This document shows, in pieces, positions 24,501-37,800 of a stretch of 64,000 bases of DNA. Position 1 is the stretch's first letter; every line of letters begins with the position of its first letter. A program made the translations under genes and the position numbers. The stretch comes from Ciona savignyi (lineage: Eukaryota > Chordata > Ascidiacea > Phlebobranchia > Cionidae), in contig CH003282.1 in NCBI GenBank assembly GCA_000149265.1, positions 369,747 through 433,746 of the forward strand. Reading direction: 5' to 3'. Below the pieces are notes generated by a model. That model searched no databases. It was not told where the DNA came from and saw only the letters and a list, made by a program, of their open reading frames with translations.

Positions 24501-24859
24501 GTCCGTAAAGTGCCTTGCCCAAGAACACAACCGACTAGCTAGCGACCAGTTTCGCACCTGCAACCTTTCGATTGAAAGTCGACGCACTTAACCGCTAGAC
24601 CAATTTCTTTTAAATTTCGAATTTAATTTTCGATTTTCTTTTAATTTCAAATGTTTGTCATAATTTTTTCCTCACCTAACGGCGATGAAGGCTGCGAGAC
24701 AGCATTAAGAGATGCTTCAAGTGGCAACTTTAAGACACTCGCATCCGAATCCACATTGTCAGGACTCTTTTGGGTGGTTTTAATAATTGTATCCACAGCT
24801 TTCGAAAAGAATGATGCTTCGTTGCGCTCCTTCTTTATACTTTGGTCACTACCCGACAT
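21502..24859 (-). CDS. Executioner-type caspase (caspase-3/7-like), last exon not found
   Basis: Cysteine protease of apoptosis. Six exons join in frame: 24859..24676, 24050..23965, 23695..23548, 22665..22487, 22180..22027, 21599..21502 (283 residues). The first 65 or so residues are a short prodomain without CARD or DED. FKYKMDHKKRGKFVIFNQ starts the catalytic core; RLGTDVDV follows; LTHGGE carries the catalytic histidine; FIQ plus ACRGE across exons 4-5 gives the active-site cysteine in QACRG; the small subunit has YYAWRN and GAIFIQSLC. The linker between subunits contains several lysines and aspartates for processing. The exon for the final strands was not confidently found; a possible fragment (FSSNVP) at about 21175-21215 is out of phase. 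Introns hold SINEs and a MITE. Confidence 0.85.
21788..21967 (-). mobile_element. SINE, 5'-truncated
   Basis: Tail GATAGGATAGGATGTTCATG and body through CATCTCGCGCCCGTCG are present; the tRNA-like head is missing. It lies in the caspase intron between exons 5 and 6. Confidence 0.75.
23316..23507. mobile_element. hAT-type MITE in a caspase intron
   Basis: A 176-bp element with ends CAGTGATGGGAT and ATCCCATCACTG, flanked by a perfect 8-bp duplication GTTATAAG (23316-23323 and 23500-23507). The end sequence resembles that of SPIN-like hAT elements. It lies between caspase exons 3 and 4. Confidence 0.88.
24196..24318 (-). mobile_element. SINE 3' fragment
   Basis: Tail plus body up to CAGTGTGTTGCA, cut off where the next copy's tail begins. 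It lies in caspase intron 1. Confidence 0.75.
24319..24605 (-). mobile_element. SINE, full length and near consensus
   Basis: The best copy in the window. Reversed, it begins TTGGTCTAGCGGTTAAGTG, has the B-box region GGTTGCAGGTGCGAAACTGG and ends in TATCCTATCCTATG. It abuts the truncated copy at 24196-24318, so it inserted into an older SINE or its tail. Confidence 0.88.
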
Positions 24860-27800
24860 CTCTTTGCAGTATCAGCTTATAATGCTATAATCAAGCTGAA
24901 AAAATACTAACACAACACAATATTAGATTTAAACCGTGCAAAATGGTGTTAATCTTTAATTCCAGGTATTTATTATGCAGAAACTTAGTTCAGCTCCACC
25001 AACAATACGCGATTACGTAACCTCTTTTTTCATGCACCACCCTTGTCCTGCGACATTTAGTACAATTGGTTATTTATGGTGATGACATGGCACAAAATAA
25101 CCTCCGCATATACACACTAAACACTCCACAACGTGACTTATATGAACACCCATTGAAGCATGTCCTTTAGTGAATTCTGCTGGTACGCGATACGAAAATA
25201 ACAACTTTTTCTTAATGCGTTTTTTCCAAACATTTATTAGTTATACCAAATGTTTATAATATTATTCCCGTGCATGGGAAATGCAATGGGCGTTGTTAAC
25301 CCGGCTACCTTCACTTTACTTTAAGCCCAACGTATAGCGTTAGCGTAGATATTGCAGTGTTCAGTTTAAAAGGGTTCCTTTAGTTTTACTCCATTGGGTT
25401 CAGGCCCTATTCTCTCTATATGTGCATTGCCTAAGAGAACAGTCGTCTACCGAACAGTCGACCTACAACATTATAGGCATACCTACTTATACCTTATATA
25501 AACCTTAAAACTCAATGCCGTTTAAATTGCCCTGTTTCTATAATGATGGTAAACCATATATATACTGATAATACAACAACAATTCTATGCCGTTACACCT
25601 TAGCACGAACAAATAACAAAAAAAACTAGCCTGGCTATTAGGACAACACCTATTTACCAAGATAACTAAACATGGCGCTCACTAAGTAATAACAAGTTAT
25701 GTGAAAATCACAATTTATTTTGTTTCTATCTCGTACATCTGTCTCTCACTACTTCCTCTCGATTTGGAATGTTTTTTGAAGGCAACGCGTAAACTCGAGA
25801 TCGGTTCGTATTTATCTCCGCGCACAACTGATGTTACATTCCAGAAAGTTACTGATGCTTTGTAAGCTCTCGACCATGCTGGACTGCTCAAATTAAAGAT
25901 AACATAAACTCATGATTGTTGTTCAAAACAAGGTTTGCTTATAAAAATCCGTGAGAAATAGTACGATACGCGTTTTTAATTAAATCGGGTATTTTCTCTC
26001 AACCGTGTGCATTATTAACCAATGATTCCACAAGAATACAATTTTATCTATCTAACGCTAAATCATTGCTTTATCTGATTTTTTTAGAGTTTGCTCTTAA
26101 AAATACGATATTTAAAAGAGTATACAACATATGGTTCGAAATGGGAAAACGCAAGTGGCTTTATTAAAAGTCCAATCATCAGATTACCACGCGTCCATTG
26201 TAATACAGTGTGTAGTATGTGCTTCAGACAAGCTAGGATATTTATGTTTCAGTAAATTGAAATAACACAAAGTGCGTTATCACACGGGCAATTATCAAAT
26301 TACCTCGCGCCAGTTACCGGGCTAACAGTACTCCACTACACAAGTTACAATAGCTAACACCTCCAAACGTATTGACCTTACTGTTTGCGTTTGGTTGAGT
26401 AAATGTGGATTTCTAAATTGTTTGAAATACATTTTAACTTCATGTTTGTTTGTAAAACTGGGATATTTTAATCAATGTATTTTTCTTGTTAATTTGATTT
26501 TTTGGTGAAATTGATGTAAATTGGTCTTTTAAGTTCCAAGATGTCGTAAATCGGTATGTCGGAAAAAATTGCGGAAAACGGTCTCCTTGGTTAAATTCTG
26601 GGGCTCTAGTTTACCTGGCGTAATTATTACCCAAAATGAAACACTGTATATCTAATGCGTATTGGCTTACACTTCTTAACTGTTTAAATCATTATAGTTC
26701 ATCATAAATCCTTTTAGAAAAAAACTAAATACATATTTTTTATCCGATTTTTTACCTAGATAAAAAAAAAGTTCGATTTGGTAACTCAGCCCCCCATCAG
26801 ATTGTTTTGGCAGAAACAAAACTGTCACAATCGGGTAAAAACATTTAGCAATATTTCATAGCAAGATTCTATCAAGAATATATATTTTTAACTAACCATG
26901 GTACACAAGTTTGGTTTGATAACTGAAGGACCTATTCGTTTGAGGGTTATCTTTGCATTGAAATTTATTATTGATTTGTGTTGGTTTTAAATGTCAATCT
27001 GTTTTATATACATCGCAATAGTGTATCATATTTACTAATATCTTTTTATTTAAGAGATTTTCTGTGGTAATCGTGGTGGTGTAGTGCAACGCTTCTCAAC
27101 CAAAATGTTGCAGTTTTGAAACTGTTCGCTAGCCGTGTGTTAACCTCGTTGGTTTTCCTATTTACAGGGATAACCATGAATATTCTAATCCTATATCTTT
27201 ACTATGGGGGTATGTAAAGTTCGTTTGTATTCTGCCTATAGTTTATTTAATCATTTATTTTTCTTAAGTAAAAAATCGTTACCAGACCCGAAATATCGAC
27301 TGGTAAAAAGAATAATCGGCGAGGAAAATTTAAAAAAAAAACGGTACTGATTCAAGTTACATATATTTAAGATTATTGAAACTTTGAGATAAATGTCCCT
27401 TTTTATTTCGGAGATATCGATGAAAAACCCAAAAAATATGAAAAGTGTTCTCTTTTTTACATTTTTCTTGGTAATGGAATTTTCCCTTGTAGTTTTTTTT
27501 TGTAAAAATTAAACGTCGAGGCAAACTATCGGCATTCCATTTAGGATTACTAAAAGTTTTAACCTTCTGATTAGATAACCAGTTCTTGCCTAAAGCCTAG
27601 CGACTGAACCTGCCTTTCACCAGCGTTATGCTGAAAAATAAAAAATAAAAAATGTGTAATATAAAATGTTTTTTTAAGGAAATCCATAATCTTGGCTATT
27701 TAGATGATAAATAATTCAAATGTGCGGAGGAATAAACCTCAAACTTTTCAAACAACATATTAGGGGCTTTGGATTTGGATTGAAGAACTTTTACTTAAAT

Positions 27801-30020
27801 TGTGAGAAAATATAAGACCTCTTGTCACCGTTTTTTAGTGATATCCCGTATCGAAGAAATAGGTGAAATATTTGGTAGAATGCTCTCTTGATACGTTTCT
27901 TTAGTTTTGTAAGGACCCATCATTTTCCCGTGATCACCCGCTGCCCGCCAAGTGTCTTACACATTAGGAATTCAAGTCCTGGGAAAGCGGACACGTTGCA
28001 TATCCACATAAATAGTTGCACAGGATGTTGTAATACAATGGACTTGTAATAATTATATAGCCGTGATATTGCACTATTGGCGTAATATTACACAAGACGT
28101 TATATTGTACATGGCTTAATATTGCGCTAGGTGTACAGACTGTTTACATGTGCGATAATAAGACCTCATGATGTTTATTTTAAAATAATTTTAGTAATAA
28201 AAGTTAGTATTTATTTTTTAATAAACCTTGGTGTTTTATTTAGTGACATTTATTTAATTCTTTAGATATTTGAAACCAGACGTAATAAGATTAAACATTA
28301 ATTTTAGGACAGGGTATAAGTACTAAAAGGAGTGAAAGGTACAATTTTCACAATAAAGAACTTAGTCACGTTTAGCACCGCAAATGGAAACGCTGGAACA
28401 TTATAATTATAACACGGTCATTTGTCAAATTACCTGGTGCAATCAGTCAGGTTTAAAAAATCGGTTAGTGTTGGATGTTAGGGTTGGGTTCAAGGTTGTC
28501 CTTTTTATTTGTGTTAAGCATCCTTCTTTCTCTCTTACTACTTGCACGGAATGGTTGAACATTTAGGGAATGGGCGAGCACCGGAAATATGTTATGACGT
28601 TTTTCCATTGCATTCTACACCGGATGTGAGCGGACGTGTTACCGAACGGTTAACGCGGCAGACTTATCTACGAACCCTAGGTAGCCGTGTGAGTCTGCAC
28701 CTTTGACATCATGCTAATGAATCAAACAGAATAACCACGAGAAACTAAAAATGTGACTTCCAATAACTCCATGCCATCGTCGGGAGGAATATGACGTAGG
28801 TGATGATGACGACGAACAAACAACGGACGTGGTAGGTGTTCGGGTGTGCTGAGTTGGATACAACCCGCTCTCGGAGTGCTACGTTTTAAGAAGGCCTGTT
28901 AATTAAATATACATTTAATATATACTAATACTCATTACTACTTCCTTTACGTTTCTATAGAGACGCTTCAATAGGTGTGAGACTTAATCCCAAAACCATT
29001 CACAGCATTTATGTTTACATACTGGCTTCCATGCGTCACTGGCGCCGGAAATGACGTACTGAGTTGAGCATCCTTCCCGCTATACAGCTTTAGCGGCACT
29101 CACTTTTAGAGCAGATTAACAATAGCAGAACAATCAATATTAATTCTAAATCAGTACCCCAAGGGGCTTATAGTTTAGTTATAGATTTGGTTTCTTTGAT
29201 TAAGTTAAAAATAGCCAATATTATTTAATATTAGTGTATAAGCAAGAAACAAAAGAAAAACGATAGTCCTCAAAACAAAGATCTATTCAATGCGTTTTTG
29301 GTGAAATGTCATCAGAAAGTTGCAACCTGCAACTTACCTATTCAACTACGGATAGTTTTATTGAGCGTTTGTCAAGAGGTTTAGATGATTAAATACATCT
29401 CGAGGGTAAAGAGCAATGTGTAAGGATGATTGGGTAAATGATCTGAATCCAAAAATCGCGTGATTGCCTGACGTACAGTAATAAAAATAGATGTTGTATA
29501 TAAATGAATGGTTCTATGAGTCATTAATTTACAGTGCGATGTGTGCGCTTATCCAAATAAATACCGCGGACTGCATGCACTGCTCGGACAATAGAGTATA
29601 GGTTAGTTGCCCATACTGGGATTGTATGGTAAATGATCTCATAAATATAAATATGACGTCATAGTGCTAGCGACGAAAATAATTGAAACTAATCACGAGT
29701 CACACGAAATGTTCTATACGCCAAAGATCGTGAAATGCGGTGCTAAGAATATGTCCAAAGGCCCGCCAGTGCATTTAGATAGCATAAGTAATGCTTACTT
29801 AGTGTCAATAGTTTATAGACTAAGAAGCATAGCGTCAGTTGTTTAGGTGGCTTTTATACCCGGGTTGTTTTGCCAACATAGATCTAGCGAACGTATCTTT
29901 TGTTTGTTTTGAGTTACGTACTGTAGAGCACTGTGTGTTTTTTAGAACTTTCAGCAAGATTTCATGGTTGATACTTTTTAAGATTTACTGCTATTTTTTT
30001 TATTTTCAGTTATATCTGTA
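24860..30020. other. Gene-poor region between divergent caspase and acidic-protein genes
   Basis: Holds the promoters of both flanking genes. Decayed SINE pieces are visible at about 25255-25480 (-), 26220-26340 (-) and 27106-27203 (+). A stretch at 26880-27330 has weak similarity to 16600-16760 (shared CCGAAATATCG). An acceptor (TTTATTTTCAG at about 30009) just before the acidic gene's ATG suggests a 5' UTR exon somewhere to the left. No coding gene could be supported. Confidence 0.5.
29654..29661. promoter_or_regulatory. Perfect CRE palindrome TGACGTCA upstream of the acidic-protein gene
   Basis: Full CREB/ATF consensus 367 bp before the start codon. Further perfect copies lie at 30079-30086 (exon), 33631-33638 (intron) and 33707-33714 (last exon). 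Function is inference only. Confidence 0.35.
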
Positions 30021-33000
30021 ATGGCTACTAAAGTTATGCATTCCCCTATTCACCGGACCTTATCCCCCGGCATAGCCGTGACGTCATATGATGACGATAT
30101 CGCGACGTCACCTTCGATGATGTCAAAACCCCAGAATTTTTCCTCTTTGGCGCCACCTCTGTCAGCCTGTCCAGATACAAGCGACGGAGAAAAAAGCGAC
30201 AGGTGAGACATTGAGTTTAGGGGGCTGGTTCACATACAGTATACAGTTTACCAACATACAGTGTATAGTTTAGTAAAGATTCCATCAGGACTTCGAAACT
30301 TTCCGTTAGCTCTTTCACTACATGTTATAGCGTTTAACGATGTTGACCCTGTCCTCTGAAAATACACTTAAAAGCGTTCGCGGAACGGTGTGTAAATGGG
30401 TTGTTAAAACACTATAGCGATTCTATTCGTCATGTACTACACACTATAATTGCTCCGATAAACCAGGGTATAGTACGATATGGAATATGGAATATGCATA
30501 TTCATATTTATTTTTGTAGATGGGAAAGCCCTCTGGTGTGTTATCACACGCGCAACCGCCCAACAGGTTAACTGAGATAACGCAGTGTGTTGTTTGATGT
30601 TTATTAGGCGCCTTGCAACATAGACAAAACTAACCACGTCAACCGTTGGTTTTGATTCGACCATATTATGGCTGTCGACGCTTTTACCCTCTGAGCTATA
30701 TGGCCGGGCAATAAAGTCCTATGTTCTCCCATCGCGGAAAAAAACACGAGTAACTTTTCCTCTGTCAGTAAAGTAATGCAAGATGATTTACCCCTAAAGG
30801 TGTTAAACAGGTAGGTAGAATTATGCGACTTACTGAGTCATCGGTACAAGAGAGTGGGCGGATGACGTATTTGGTTAAGCTTCCGATACAAATAGGATGG
30901 TCTATTCATGCATATCCCCATGTGTGAGGTAACGGTAGTCATCGTACGACTATTCTGTGCCAACAGTCGCATTGCCGCGATAATATAGAATGTTTATATT
31001 TAATGCAACTTAAAAATAAATAAATTATCGAAGTAGGTTAATTAATATTGAAGCGCTTATGAGCGAGGACAGAACATAAAAATCTTTGTCATTTTGGGGA
31101 ATGTTTGTTGCCTTTAGATTAAACTGGTAAACAACAATGGACTGTGTTATAAACCTAAGGTTTTCACTTCACCTTAGGTGTTTTTCTAAGAGCTCACGAA
31201 CGGTTAATCCGACCTGCGGATGTACAAACAGACTTCCACAAAAACCGAACCGTGGTCCTAGTTTCCCGGCTAACAAATCCTAATAATTGTGGGAAGATAA
31301 ATTGGAAAACTGAAACAAACGAGATTCATTTGTAACCCTTTATTTCCGCCATCTTGTGACCAAGCTTTTAATATTTCAATAGATAATACTCTCCGTAAAC
31401 CACGTTACCATTAGGGAGGTTACTAACAATTGACAGTTTTTTGCATTTCCGTAGGTTAAACTCAACTCTGTTAGGATGGGTTAGTACAAATTTCAGTATG
31501 TACTGCTTTGTTTCATAGATACTAAACCCATCCTATTAATCCCTTCGGTGAATTATTGCGTAATAGCACCGGTGCCGTGATACGCTCGTTATGGCAGCCC
31601 GGGTGTCTAGTCTATACCCTTTCCCACCACAGGATGGCTAATGAGTAAAATAAACAATAAATTACTGGTAGCCGGCTCAAACACACAGCAGCACTGCTCA
31701 TTTTTATTTTATAACTTATTCCGACAACGTTAGGAAAAATTGGTAATAAACGTCACGTTTGCCCACGAACAAGAGAGGGTGATTTTTGGCATTGTTCTTT
31801 GCTTTGTAAATAACTAATAGACCAACAGTTACATGTGTAAAATTTCCTATATTTTCTCGTCGTATTTTGCAGTATATCGCGTGTCAGTTTCTATTATTTT
31901 TTTTATATCAGGACAAGTCAGTTTCAAACCTTTAGTGATCTCATCACCAAAGTCCGTTTTCAAATATTATGATGCACATCAATCGCTCTCGCTAACTTTT
32001 CGACGATCATTCTTGTATTCTGGTTCAAAAAACGTCGGGTGTTACACACCCTTGTACTACTGGAGTAACCAAAATGTCTTCCAGATACTTTACGGCGTCA
32101 TCAGGCGACGATTGTGACGATGATGATGACGATTATGACGACGATGATGACGAAATGTGCATACGACTAGATAGCGACGACGATACAACAAGTCAGTTTT
32201 TAATTTAGCGCGTTTTAGTTCTCGTTTGCTTTTTCACATTAAAGAAGTATAGATAAAAAAAACTGAAAAACTACAGTACTTAAAATACGTCACACGGTAT
32301 AACGGGAACAAAGTGACGTGTAGTTAAACCTTACATTAAACAAAACTAATTGGGACAGCAAACTTTATTTAAATCAAAATTAATAAAATTAGAACCTGAA
32401 ATTTAAATTGGTAGTAATTTAAGTATTTGTCACTGTGAATACCGTATTTAAAATTCCCAAATCGTGATTAAGTAAAACAATACAGCTTCCGTTGTTAGTG
32501 TATTTATAACCACATGTGCTAAGGTTAATAAGTGTCACAAAATTATTCTGTTCAGGCTTATCTGGACTACATATTAACCTGAAAACGCTACAAGCAGTGT
32601 CATCAATGCTGGCACACTACCACCCCATAATACAGGTTAGTTCAGTTTAAACGTGACATTCTTGCGTCATAATTGTGATTGATATAAGCCATTCAAGGGA
32701 ATGACGTGATAGTTCGAAAACTGTACCATCTATGTTTATAGTAAATTCGTGTTGTGGTTAATATTACAAAATTACCAGAAACAAAAATTATGTCCAACCG
32801 ATTAGCTTGGTGGGTTAGTGCGTCGCCTTTCAGCCGAAGGGTTTGAGGTTGAAAATTGTTTGATAGCTAGTCGGTTGTGTACTTAGGCAAGTCATGTAAC
32901 GGATATTGCCTAAACTCAGTGAAATAATGGGTTCTACCAAATTAAAGCAACGTCTCATTCATACACAACACAGTGCAATATAGCTCCGGTAACCCGACGG

Positions 33001-33818
33001 TAGACGCGGGGTATTGGAACGTTTACTAGTGTGATAACGCGCCTGTTTTTTCATTCACGGGAAAAACATGAAATAATCCAATTCTATGACTGCTGGTAGT
33101 AGACAATGTTCGTACGACTAAATCTGTAAAGCAGTTTGGTGGAACTATTTAAGTGGATTCGTATTTGCATGCGAACAAAATGTTGCCAGCAAAATCTAAA
33201 CAGAGGGAAATTTTGTACACTTAAATTTAGATTACGGCGTTAAATTAAAAGCTGGAATTAGGAGTTGTTGTTGGGGGTGGTCACAAAGGTCCCTTTTAGA
33301 CGACAAATGATTTAGGGTGGTAGTTCAAGGCCGGTTTAGGTCTTGATCTAGAGTCGTTTTATTAAACTTTTAATAGAAAAGTGATATATTATGTGGTTGT
33401 CCCACACACTAGTACATAGACGAGTATTTAATCCAATCCCCGCGGTAAGTAATGCTTTATATTTCGTTGTTACAGAGCGATTGCAACGGGAATCCGATCT
33501 TCGTTGCGCCGCCACCTCCTGAAGATGAATACCAATCACCGGAAGGCGCTCCGCAGTCCACTTCCGGTCGAGCGATCCTGGATTCGACCGCGTCACGTGA
33601 CTCCACCAGTGAGTTGACCTCTTTTAATTGTGACGTCACGAATTTTTAACCCGGGTTTTCCAGTGACAGGCGATGACGACTACCAGTGCGCGCTGCAAGA
33701 GCTTGATGACGTCATAATCAGTCAGGATCACACCCTGCTTTCCGACGCGCTCTGCGAATTAACAGACGTCATGGAAAAGATGACGTATTTCTCCGCCGAG
33801 TCAGTGGACGATATATAG
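30021..33818 (+). CDS. Acidic 218-residue protein, unrecognised
   Basis: Five exons join in frame: 30021..30202, 32085..32191, 32556..32635, 33476..33608, 33664..33818, ending in TAG. The N-terminus (MATKVMHSPIHRTLSPG) is Ser/Pro-rich. Exon 2 encodes a run of more than a dozen Asp residues broken by Cys and Tyr. Exon 3 is a short amphipathic stretch (GLHINLKTLQAVSSML). Exon 4 has a proline cluster (APPPPED) and Ser/Thr-rich sequence. Exon 5 has an acidic helix-like end (CALQELDDVI, LCELTDVMEKM). There is no signal peptide, membrane segment or catalytic motif. Its character suggests a nuclear or cytoplasmic regulator, possibly a transcriptional cofactor, but I recognise no family. Clean splice phases and GC-richer third positions support it as a real gene. 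Confidence 0.65.
30485..30710 (-). mobile_element. Decayed SINE
   Basis: Weak but ordered similarity to the SINE tail and body (GCATATTCATATTTATTTTT, TTATCACACGCGCAACCG, CGCAGTGTGTTGT). It lies in intron 1 of the acidic-protein gene. Confidence 0.5.
32791..33088 (+). mobile_element. SINE, full length, diverged
   Basis: The head TCCAACCGATTAGCTTGGTG, the middle CAGTGAAATAATGGGTTCTA and a short tail are all present with many substitutions. It lies in intron 3 of the acidic-protein gene. Confidence 0.75.
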
Positions 33819-34894
33819 AGACAACTCTATTGAAGTGTGATGCCTTTTTTTAGAAAAATCGCGATCTTGGTCATAAAAAATGACGCTAGCACTCGAGCAA
33901 GCAGTTGTACGTCAGAATGGCGACGGTTACGTAACAATCCGTGTTTATTGCGTGACAAGTGCAGTGTATCGTCTACAGAACATTCAATGACACATATATC
34001 GAAGATTCAATTTGCACCTGGTACTGGAAAACTGTCAACAACGCCCAATATTAAACTTTCACCGTTTTAACTCTTTGCATATCAACGTGGACAAAATAAA
34101 AAAAAATCGAAAAGCTATAAATTGGAGAGGAGGCATATTTACCAGTTGGGGAAGGAACTTTCATTTTTTCGGTAATCGGGTTTCATTCTTCGCGATTAAG
34201 ACAAAAAACGATAGAAAAGGGAAATGTCAGGCATGCAAAGCAGGTATAGCAGCAGAGGTTATCTCATGTATGACGTAATAAGGATGAAGAAGCTTAATTA
34301 CGAGGTCAGAATAAAATTCAACCGAAAAAAATTAACCTGCAGTATCAAAGCCAAAACAAAACAATTTTATATCAGCTATTGCCACTTAATTAGCGCGACA
34401 CAAGAAAATTTACTTAGAATCAAAGTTATGAACCAACAAAAATAAACATCACAGAAAAACGATAGACGGCGTAATACAATTACAGTCAGCGTAGCAAAAT
34501 GTATAAATAGTAATTTCACATCGATTCGTTTATAAATGCAACAAATTATCAATAACCAAAATGAAATATTATGAAAGCCTTTTGCTTTCACATAACTTCC
34601 AAGCAACAGACTGAGTTTCCACTGATACGTAAACCGTTGTAAATATGACAAAATAAAATAATCATTAAACCCCATGTGACATCACAAGTCTCATATACAC
34701 TGAGTCTGAGCGAAGCGTGTTGGCTTATGGTTTCAGGTTGTTTTATTTTACCATTAAGTTACCGGTTAAGCTGCTTGTTTTCCCAACAAACCAAGAAATA
34801 CGTTTCACTCAGATTCAGTACAGAAAAGACCAAGTAAGTCGTTTTTAGCCATGCTCAAAAGGCGTTTTAATTTCATCTAATCGACATTGCGCTA
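33819..34894. other. Convergent 3' ends of the acidic-protein gene and CUL5
   Basis: Contains the two 3' UTRs. AATAAA on the plus strand at about 34095 and on the minus strand at about 34743-34748 are plausible poly(A) signals. Nothing else was seen. Confidence 0.5.
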
Positions 34895-37800
34895 CTATGT
34901 GATGTAGATAAACGTGTTAATATCATTGTCATCGCGTTTCATGTACTTGTTCTCAATCAGCCACTCGATCTGTTGTTTAATCAGCTTCTTCTGAGGCAGA
35001 AATAAGTTTTTAAGAATCTCCACAAGTTCGGTTTGCAACTGTGCGTTGTTGATTCGTTTCCGCATTTTTAATATCTTCACTATCGCCTCCTGAAGTGTAA
35101 CACAAACATGAATAAATTAGAAAATGAAGTAATTGGATATGGAATTTGTTGGAGTTAGGGTAAATGGCAAGTTAGTTCATTCGTACCACATTAGACATTT
35201 AATCGAAAGGGTGTTGGATTACAACCTGCCACAGACCTAGTTTCTTGAGCAATAATTGTGGCAATTTCTTTGTTGTTTAGAACAGAACAACTCCTGTGTT
35301 ATTACACCCAACTGTTTTAGTTTAATTTTGTAAAATATTGGGAAGAAAAACCGCAATTGAATTTTCTAAATGGCGAATTAAATTTATAATGGTGTATTGT
35401 TGACAACTTCAAATAAAAGTGATCATCCAATCCGGAACATTTTTTCTTTTCTGCACATACCTGCGTACGCAGAATTCGAAGCTGGGTAATCCCCTCATTA
35501 TCTTCCTCTCGTGATTTATCGGTTGAAAGTTGTAACCGACCAATCAGATTCGCCCGGCCCCGTTTCTGTGGCTTGCCTGCTTTCCTGGGTAAATAATTTG
35601 TTTCATGTAGTTTATTAAATTTGGTTGAGTCATGTATGAAATTTGTTGATTCCCCTTTTTTAGTGTCTTTAATTTGTTAATTTTGCTTAATGTCTATTGG
35701 TTGTGTGTTATGTCCTATCTACAATGCAATAGTAGGGGAGAGTCCACGTTAGAGCAGGGACCAGAAGAATGTAGGGACCGTTACTCCCGTATATAACGAA
35801 ACATTGAAAACGTGCACTAACTGACATGCATACCTTACATGATCAATAAATCTGAAATAATAAACAATATGGTGTAGTCACCCAGTGTTATGGAAATGCG
35901 TTCCCTGTAGTAATACGTGCAGGATTTCAGACAGTTATTTTGTGCCCTGTAACCAAGCGTGCACTGTAATTATGCCCGCATGTATGTAATAATCATTTAC
36001 TTTGGTATGCAACATTTTTTTGCGTGCATTTCGTGCTATATAACCCGACGTGTTACGCTTAAATTTCATTCACTACGATTCACTACCAAGTATCTCCAAT
36101 ACAAGAATACAACACCCACAGAAGCTTACATGATGGCAAACTGGTGGTTGACAGAGAGCATGGAGCCCTCCTGGAAGTCCTTGGGTGAGGAGATCTTGGG
36201 CTCGCAGAGTAAAACCTGACGCTTTAACTTCGGGTTTGCTACAAGTGACTGGGGAATATGGACGGGGTTAAGGGGTAATGCATCAAATGTAGGAAGGGTT
36301 GCGCTTCTAAGAAACGAGAAATTTTATTACTACAATGGTGGGTGTTGGGTGATATATCCACTTAAGTAAAAAATGGTAGTGCATTTGTTTTTGTTGTGAA
36401 GGTCTACACAAAGATCAATTTAAAGTGTGTTTTTGAAAACGGTATTAGATGACATAACAGAAGTTTGTTTGCATGGCATGAACAGGCAGAATAGACTTTG
36501 ATAAATTAAACTTTTATTTTGGAACGTTTCAACAGTGTACTTTGTTTCACATTCAACCAATAAGTATATTGTAAGCATTTAATTTAGTAATATTCTAAAC
36601 GTCTCAATATGTAAAGTAATATTATTGCTTTGCTTTTAGCTTAAATGCATTTTCGTGTTAATTTACCTTATGCTATTGTATTGTTTCTTAGATGTTGTAT
36701 TGTTTCTAAGATGAAAGCCAAACCTTCAGTATTACCCAGTTAAATGGATAAATAATCAACCAAGAATAATTAATCGTTTTGTCGTACCCACAACGTCTTC
36801 CGCAGTTCAGTGTCTGGTAGCTGTGTTGCCAGTTTTAAACCTTCAAATGAGATTGATTCGGTGGGCCGGGAATTCCAGATGTGCAACACTGACATTTGAA
36901 AGGTGGTCACCTCGATGTCAAACGATCCCATCTCAGTTTTAAAAGTCATCTAGAAAAACAGACGTTAAAAAAACTCAACAAATAGAAATATTTCGGAAAT
37001 CTGCCATTGTTAAGGTAAGACATATGCTATCAGATAATTCAAATTAGTGCAGTAAAAATACTGAACTAAAAAATTGCAACAAATAATTAAAACCTCACCA
37101 CGCCATTCGACATCAAGTGGTTCCAATTGAGCATCCTCCCGTGATGCTTGCTCTTGTAGAAGTCCTCCACATCCGGGATGAGGTCCTCCAAGATGGTGGG
37201 GAGCGAGACGGGGATCCGATCTGACCTCCTCGACCATGCTCCCGCGTTGAGGATCTTGATGTTGGCGAGCTCGGACACCCGATCATCCCGCGCCTCCTTG
37301 AACTGGATGTTGAGGTCCTCGCTCACCTTGATGTCTTGGAACATCCGAGCGAGTTTGTTCACGTAATCCGCTGGCATCCCAACCTGTTTTGGGAAAATTT
37401 GGTTTTTTTTTTAATTTCTTTTTCAGGATCAAACAGAAATACTTTTTAAATTTTACATTTAATATTCTACAAAATAACCAACAACAAAATAATTCTATTA
37501 ACACAAAAAAAATGATATGTAGTAATCCATAGCCCTGTCACAAAAAGCCTTGGGGGTAAAAATTGAAGTCCCCACTTGAAATTAACGCTACTACATTCTG
37601 ACTAATGAGATAATGAGTTTTAATCAGAATTCTTTGATTCTCAAATTTTTATGAATGTAAGCAACTCAAAAAACTAACTTTACATTACTCCTCTTAAAAT
37701 AAATCTAAAAAACTGACCTCACGCAAGCCTTCCACCATATTCTCTTCCTTCTCACTATCAGCAGAGGTTCCAAGGATGAGTCGTCTCGTCAAATGTGCTT

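Noticed and set aside
35959-36219. Plus-strand open frame of 86 codons
   Set aside because: It is antisense to a CUL5 exon whose phase and homology are clear.
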